Source of the DNA: Kiloniellales bacterium
Lineage (GTDB): Bacteria > Pseudomonadota > Alphaproteobacteria > Kiloniellales > JAKSDN01
Assembly: GCA_030064845.1 (NCBI GenBank)
Contig: JASJEC010000052.1
Coordinates: forward strand, 1 to 64,000
DNA: 64,000 nt
Reading direction: 5' to 3'
Part shown: piece by piece, positions 60,194 through 64,000 of the stretch
Layout of the letters: each line of letters starts with the position of its first letter
Numbering within the stretch: position 1 is the stretch's first letter
The notes under the pieces: generated by a model
What the model was told of the DNA's origin: nothing
What the model saw: the letters and a program-made list of their open reading frames with translations, nothing else
Database searches by the model: none
Translations under genes and position numbers: made by a program

Positions 60194-60556
60194 ATGCCGG
60201 CCGAGGGCCGCCGCACCTTCAAGACCCGGGAAATGGCGTTCGGGGTCTATGATTTCGACGGGCCGCTTCAGCCAGAGTTCGGCCTGCTGACGCTGAGCTA
60301 CGACCAGGCAACCGGCAACGGCTGCTATTTGATGCGGATGGACCCGGGCAGCGAGACCATCTCTCACGAGCACGGCGGCGTCGAGGACTTCTACATGGTG
60401 GAGGGCGAGTTGATCGACGACGACGGCACGGTCTTCGGTCCCGGCGATTTCGTCAGCTACGCACCCGGAAGCCGACACAACTCGCGCACGGAAACGGGCT
60501 GCATCATCCTGGTCTGCGAATGGGGCAAGAACGGCGGCGCAGAAAGTTCGGGATGA
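60194..60556 (+). CDS. Cupin-domain protein
   Basis: 120 residues, a single small cupin barrel: MDPGSETISHEHGGVEDFYM holds the His/Glu metal ligands of motif 1 (HEH, E), and VFGPGDFVSYAPGSRHNSRT motif 2 with the second His. GVYDFDGPLQPEFGLLTLSY precedes them. Function is unknown; small cupins may be enzymes or sensors. ATG 60194 follows cgagggagaccgtc. It is divergent from the AsmA gene, with repeat B upstream. Confidence 0.82.
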   Translation: MPAEGRRTFKTREMAFGVYDFDGPLQPEFGLLTLSYDQATGNGCYLMRMDPGSETISHEHGGVEDFYMVEGELIDDDGTVFGPGDFVSYAPGSRHNSRTETGCIILVCEWGKNGGAESSG

Positions 60557-60842
60557 GCTGTACCGGGTGTCACCCGACTTCGAAGATTTGTGGAAAGTTG
60601 GGCTGTATACTTTCAGAAACTACCGGTTGATTTCTTATTATATTGGGTTCACATGCCCCTGACCCTCTTTTAACTTCACTTACCCACGACTCTACTACAA
60701 CTCGGCGTTCAAACCACGGACAGGCCACCATAGAACCCGAGGTGCGAAACAACGGCGCAAAGGCACTTGGCCAGGATTGGATTTGCGCAGAATTTTGGTT
60801 AAGGTTATGCGGGTTGGGGGACGATGAGACTCTTGAGAGGGT

Positions 60843-62537
60843 GTGAACAAGGGAGGGGGGCGCTTGGAAATGGGGAGTTCTCCTGTCCAGCCGCAGGCTG
60901 GTCGCGTTTTGCAAGTGATTGGAGAGCCTGCGCGGCATCGCGGGCCGGCATGGCCCAAGGCAGTGGCTCTTTTGCTATTGTTTTCGCTCGGTGCTTGCAT
61001 GAAGGTCGGGCCGGATTTCGAGGCGCCCGAAGCACCCGTGCAGGACAATTGGCTCGAAGAGGGTGACAACGGGGTCAAGGCCGATCCCGCGGAGCTCACC
61101 ACTTGGTGGGATGTCTTCGAAGACCCGGTCCTTACCCGGCTCGTCGAGACCGCCTATAGGCAGAACCGGACTCTGCAGTCGGCCGGCCTGCGCGTGCTCG
61201 AGGCGCGCGCACAGCTCGGCATCGCGATCGGCTCGTTCTATCCGCAGGTTCAGAACGCGGTAGGCAGCTATTCCTACAACTACACCAGCCGGAACGGGGC
61301 GAACCTGGGCGACTTCGACAACTCGTTCCAGGATCTTACCGTGGGCATCGACGCCACCTGGGAGTTCGATTTCTGGGGCAAGTTCGCGCGCTCCATCGAA
61401 TCCTCGGACGCCTCCTTGGGCGCCACCGTCGCCAACTATGACGATTTCCTGGTGATCCTGACCGCCGAAGTGGCGCGCTTCTACGTCGTGGTCCGGGAAG
61501 CCGAAGAACGCATTAGGCTGGCGCGGGAAAATACCGTTATTCAGCGGCGTACCTTGCAAATCGCCTCTGCGCGTTTTCGCGCCGGCGCGGTCAGCGAGCT
61601 AGATGTGCAGCAGGCGCGGTCGCTCCTCGCCGAGACCGAATCCGACATTCCCTTTTACCAGATCTTGCGCCGGCGGGCGCAGAATGCGCTCGCGGTACTG
61701 CTCGGTATGCCGCCGAGCGAGCTCGTGGCGATCATGGGTTCGGAAGGCAGGATCCCCACGGCCCCCGAAGAGGTCGCTGTCGGCGTCCCAAACGAACTCT
61801 TGCGGCGCCGACCCGATATCCGCCGGGCCGAGTTGCGGACGGCCGCCCAGAACGCACAGATCGGCGTGGCGCGGGCGCAGCTCTTTCCCTCCTTCAGCCT
61901 CGGCGGGTTCGTCGGTCTGCAGACCAGCGGCAGCGTGGATTCCCGCTCGAACAACGCGAATCTCTCCGACTTCTTCGATTATGACAGCTTCACCGGATTC
62001 ATCGGCCCCACGATCTCCTGGCCATTTCTCAACTACGGCCGGCTGACCAACAACGTCCGCGTGCAGGACGCCCGGCTGCAGGCTTTGATCGCCGATTACG
62101 AGAACGCCGTCCTGGAGGCCTATCGGGAGGTCGAGGACGGCTTGGTCGGCTTCCTTCGTTCGCGTGATCAGGCCGAGTTCCTCACGACCAGCGTCGAAGC
62201 CTCCAAGCGCGCCGTGGAGATCGCCCTGCGTCAGTACCGCAACGGGCTCGTCGACTACACGCGGGTTTTGGAGACCCAGACCGCCCTCGTAGAGCGACAG
62301 GACAATCTGGCGGTCGCGCAGTCCGCCATCGCCCAGAATCTGGTCCTCAGCTATCGCGGCCTCGGCGGCGGCTGGCAAATCCGCGGGCCGAACGAGTTCG
62401 TGCCTGATGAGACCATCGAGGTGATGCGGGAACGCACCGACTGGGGCAGTGTGCTGCCAGCGGAGGATATCGCGGATGCCCCGACCAGAGGCGAGGAAGC
62501 GGGCGCGAACACCTACTTCCGTAGAGTGGACTTCTAG
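60843..62537 (+). CDS. RND efflux outer-membrane factor, NodT/OprM-type lipoprotein
   Basis: About 564 residues. AVALLLLFSLGACMKVGPDF is the lipoprotein signal and mature start (lipobox LGAC), followed by two OEP domains: WWDVFEDPVLTRLVETAYRQ, RVLEARAQLGIAIGSFYPQV and, in the second, RRRPDIRRAELRTAAQNAQI, TISWPFLNYGRLTNNVRVQD. It forms the trimeric exit duct of an efflux pump; no RND or MFP gene is adjacent. GTG 60843 is listed, but ATG 60870 (after aagggagggggg) is an alternative start. The 286-bp gap upstream holds no gene I can support. Confidence 0.93.
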   Translation: MNKGGGRLEMGSSPVQPQAGRVLQVIGEPARHRGPAWPKAVALLLLFSLGACMKVGPDFEAPEAPVQDNWLEEGDNGVKADPAELTTWWDVFEDPVLTRLVETAYRQNRTLQSAGLRVLEARAQLGIAIGSFYPQVQNAVGSYSYNYTSRNGANLGDFDNSFQDLTVGIDATWEFDFWGKFARSIESSDASLGATVANYDDFLVILTAEVARFYVVVREAEERIRLARENTVIQRRTLQIASARFRAGAVSELDVQQARSLLAETESDIPFYQILRRRAQNALAVLLGMPPSELVAIMGSEGRIPTAPEEVAVGVPNELLRRRPDIRRAELRTAAQNAQIGVARAQLFPSFSLGGFVGLQTSGSVDSRSNNANLSDFFDYDSFTGFIGPTISWPFLNYGRLTNNVRVQDARLQALIADYENAVLEAYREVEDGLVGFLRSRDQAEFLTTSVEASKRAVEIALRQYRNGLVDYTRVLETQTALVERQDNLAVAQSAIAQNLVLSYRGLGGGWQIRGPNEFVPDETIEVMRERTDWGSVLPAEDIADAPTRGEEAGANTYFRRVDF

Positions 62538-62661
62538 CGGGCTGCTGAGGATCACCTGAGCTCTTGATCACAATCATCCTTCGACATGGGGCGCAGCCCG
62601 GGGCTGCGCGTGAATGAGGATAAACGCGTGAAATAAGCTCACCCTTACCCTGAGATGGCCT

Positions 62662-63514
62662 GGGTCCCGTGGACATTCATTTGACCGCGAGGTATGAGCC
62701 GACCAAGTGGATCATTGCGGTGAAGCTCATATCGGTTTTGTCGTAGCGCTTGGCGATACGGCGGAACTGTTTGAGAGCGCAAAAGAAGTTCTCGACCAGA
62801 TGGCGCCATCGGTACATCGCGAAGTCGCAGGCGATGGCGCGCACCCTGTCGGCCTTGGGCGGGATGACCGCCAGGGCGCCGCGGTGTTCGAGTTCGGCCC
62901 GCAGCCAATCGTTGTCGAAGCCTTTGTCGGCGAGCAGGGCGTCGAAGTCGAGGCCGGCGATAAGCGGTTCGGCGCCAAGGCTGTCGTGGCGTTGACCGGG
63001 CAGGAGCAGGAAGCGGCTCAGGTTGCCCAGCGCATCGACCAAGGCGACGATCTTTGTGGTCAGTCCGCCGCGCGAATGCCCGATTGCCTGATTTTGAGTC
63101 CCCCCCCTTGCGCCGGTGCCGTGCTGGTGGACCCGGACGATGGTGCCGTCGATGATCGCGTATTCAAAGTCCGGGTATCCGGATAAGCTTTGGAAAAGAC
63201 TCTCGAATACGCCCTTCTGGGCCCACCGGCGGAAGCGCTTGGCGACCGAGTTCCAAATGCCGAAGCTGGCGTGCAGATCACGCCAGGGAGAGCCCGTGCG
63301 CACGATCCAAAACACCGCTTCGACGAACAACCTATTGTCATCCGCCGTACGTCCAGGGTCACCGGCCTTGCCGGGCAGCAGCGGAGCTATCCGCGCCCAC
63401 TGCGCATCGCTCAAAACGCGTCGATCCAAGGCTGACCTCCATCAAGTTTCAGCCTTGAATCAAATTTCCACGCTCAAGGGAATCCCCCTAGTGAAATCGA
63501 ATGTCCACAGGCCC
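62662..63514 (-). mobile_element. IS5-family insertion sequence (IS427-like)
   Basis: A single transposase gene is bordered by imperfect inverted repeats: gggtcccgtggacattcatt (62662-62681) and, inverted, gggcctgtggacattcgatt (63514-63495), sharing gtggacattc. The span is about 853 bp, typical for this group. The right end abuts palindromic repeat C. No clear target duplication is visible. Confidence 0.82.
62677..63429 (-). CDS. IS5-family transposase
   Basis: 250 residues in one uninterrupted frame. The N-terminal DUF4096 part is LSDAQWARIAPLLPG and VFWIVRTGSPWRDLHASFGI, and the DDE core has EYAIIDGTIVRVHQHGTGAR, TTKIVALVDALGNLSRFLLL, LLADKGFDNDWLRAELEHRG and FFCALKQFRRIAKRYDKTDM. In many IS427-group elements two overlapping frames need a frameshift; here the product is a single frame, so it may be active. 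The stop codon lies in the terminal inverted repeat. Confidence 0.95.
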   Translation of the reverse strand: MDRRVLSDAQWARIAPLLPGKAGDPGRTADDNRLFVEAVFWIVRTGSPWRDLHASFGIWNSVAKRFRRWAQKGVFESLFQSLSGYPDFEYAIIDGTIVRVHQHGTGARGGTQNQAIGHSRGGLTTKIVALVDALGNLSRFLLLPGQRHDSLGAEPLIAGLDFDALLADKGFDNDWLRAELEHRGALAVIPPKADRVRAIACDFAMYRWRHLVENFFCALKQFRRIAKRYDKTDMSFTAMIHLVGSYLAVK

Positions 63515-63575
63515 TAGAGCGGATCGCATTCAAACGGGATCACGCAAGGATCCCAATCAATCGCAATCTGCTCTA
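63515..63575. repeat. Palindromic intergenic repeat, copy C
   Basis: tagagcggat at 63515 and atctgctcta ending at 63575 form the outer arms, with an inner gggatcacgcaaggatccc hairpin. The arms match copies A and B; the inner sequence differs. It directly follows the right end of the IS5-family element, and its last three bases are the stop codon of the antiporter gene read on the minus strand. Confidence 0.8.
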
Positions 63576-64000
63576 GCCATTCACGAGGAAATGCGCGCCG
63601 ATGCTGCAGAAGTATCCGAGGGCGATCACCGGAGACCACTTGAGGTGGGCCATGAAGGTGTACTGACCCTTCGACGCGCCCATCAGCGCCACCCCCGCCG
63701 CGGACCCGATCGACAGCAGGCTGCCCCCGACCCCGCAGGTCAGCGTGATGAGCAGCCACTGGAAGTGCGACATCTCCGGGCCCATGCTGAGGATTGCGAA
63801 CATCACCGGGATGTTGTCGATGATCGCCGAGACCATGCCGAACGTCGTATTCGCCGCGGTGGGTCCCCAGTTACCGTACATGACGTCCGAGGCGAGTGCC
63901 AGCCAGCCGATGAAGGCCAGGGCGCCCACGCTGAACATCACCCCGAAGAAGAACAGGAGGGTGTCCCATTCGGCTGCCGCGACGTGACGGAAGATGTCGA
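63573..64000 (-). CDS. nhaD: NhaD-type Na+/H+ antiporter, C-terminal part (runs off window)
   Basis: About 142 residues of the C-terminal end are visible: EWDTLLFFFGVMFSVGALAF, NTTFGMVSAIIDNIPVMFAI, LLITLTCGVGGSLLSIGSAA, GVALMGASKGQYTFMAHLKW. This is the NhaD/ion-transporter superfamily with its conserved DNxP pore motif (IIDNIPV) and the GSAAGVALMG loop. The 5' part lies beyond position 64000. It ends with a TAG in palindromic repeat C. Confidence 0.92.
   Translation of the reverse strand, partial: DIFRHVAAAEWDTLLFFFGVMFSVGALAFIGWLALASDVMYGNWGPTAANTTFGMVSAIIDNIPVMFAILSMGPEMSHFQWLLITLTCGVGGSLLSIGSAAGVALMGASKGQYTFMAHLKWSPVIALGYFCSIGAHFLVNG

Noticed and set aside
1-64000. CRISPR arrays, tRNA or rRNA genes, phage genes
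   Set aside because: No regularly spaced direct repeats, no tRNA-like cloverleaf with a TTCRA-type arm and no structural phage genes were seen on reading through; absence cannot be proven without a dedicated search.

Overview
The window comes from a GC-rich purple or aerobic anoxygenic phototrophic alphaproteobacterium. Its core (about 11.3-40.5 kb) is a photosynthesis gene cluster with type-II reaction-centre genes (pufBALMC), bacteriochlorophyll a genes (bchCXYZ, bchIDO, bchF, bchG, bchP) and a full acyclic carotenoid set of the spirilloxanthin type (crtA, B, C, D, E, F, I). pufQ and pufX are not seen, pufC is tetraheme, and the gene style suggests Rhodospirillales or a relative. I cannot name the genus. 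bchNBHLM, puhA and acsF are not here, so the cluster is split or continues elsewhere.

Layout. (1) 0-11.2 kb, accessory left flank: a complete IS110-family (IS1111-type) element, a CmcJ-like oxygenase, an SDR, a GST, a homocysteine S-methyltransferase homologue, an adenylate cyclase/TPR protein, an MBL-fold hydrolase, an SDR gene remnant, a large membrane protein and a DUF3124 lipoprotein. (2) 11.3-22 kb, minus strand: superoperon crtE-crtF then bchC-bchX-bchY-bchZ-pufB-pufA-pufL-pufM-pufC, closed by a clear intrinsic terminator at 11252-11289. (3) 22-33.4 kb: crtD-crtC (plus); crtB, crtI, bchO, bchD, bchI (minus); crtA and a cytochrome P450 (plus). (4) 33.4-41.6 kb: bchF (minus), the cobalamin-type antirepressor ppaA/aerR, the repressor ppsR, bchG, a PucC/Bch2-like transporter, bchP, then a minus-strand tspO with two small membrane proteins.

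The photosynthesis genes are tied together by nine perfect TGT-N12-ACA PpsR/CrtJ operators plus one near match, at six promoter regions (19.9, 22.06, 27.26, 31.18, 34.2 and 37.03 kb). The repressor and its antirepressor are encoded in the same cluster.

(5) 41.7-47.1 kb: a coiled-coil protein, a 2-hydroxyacid dehydrogenase, a ThDP-dependent enzyme, a GntR/FCD regulator and a TctC-type binding protein, with TGGTATACCA-like palindromes upstream of gntR and tctC. (6) 47.2-62.5 kb, cell-envelope genes: a lipoprotein, a second adenylate cyclase, three small exported proteins, a MipA/OmpV porin-like protein, a tight four-gene operon (binding protein, acyltransferase-3, exported esterase, PA14 protein), a giant AsmA protein carrying an inserted peptidoglycan-binding domain, a cupin and an outer-membrane efflux factor. 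(7) 62.6-64 kb: an IS5-family element and the 3' part of a NhaD-type antiporter running off the window. Three copies of a ~61-65 bp palindromic repeat lie at 10.5, 60.1 and 63.5 kb.

The most unusual points are: crtC has no usable start codon in its frame (frameshift or unusual translation); LH1 alpha is short and LH1 beta is extended; a P450 follows crtA; a peptidoglycan-binding domain sits inside AsmA; and the IS1111-type element carries a 10-nt match between its putative guide RNA region and its left end.
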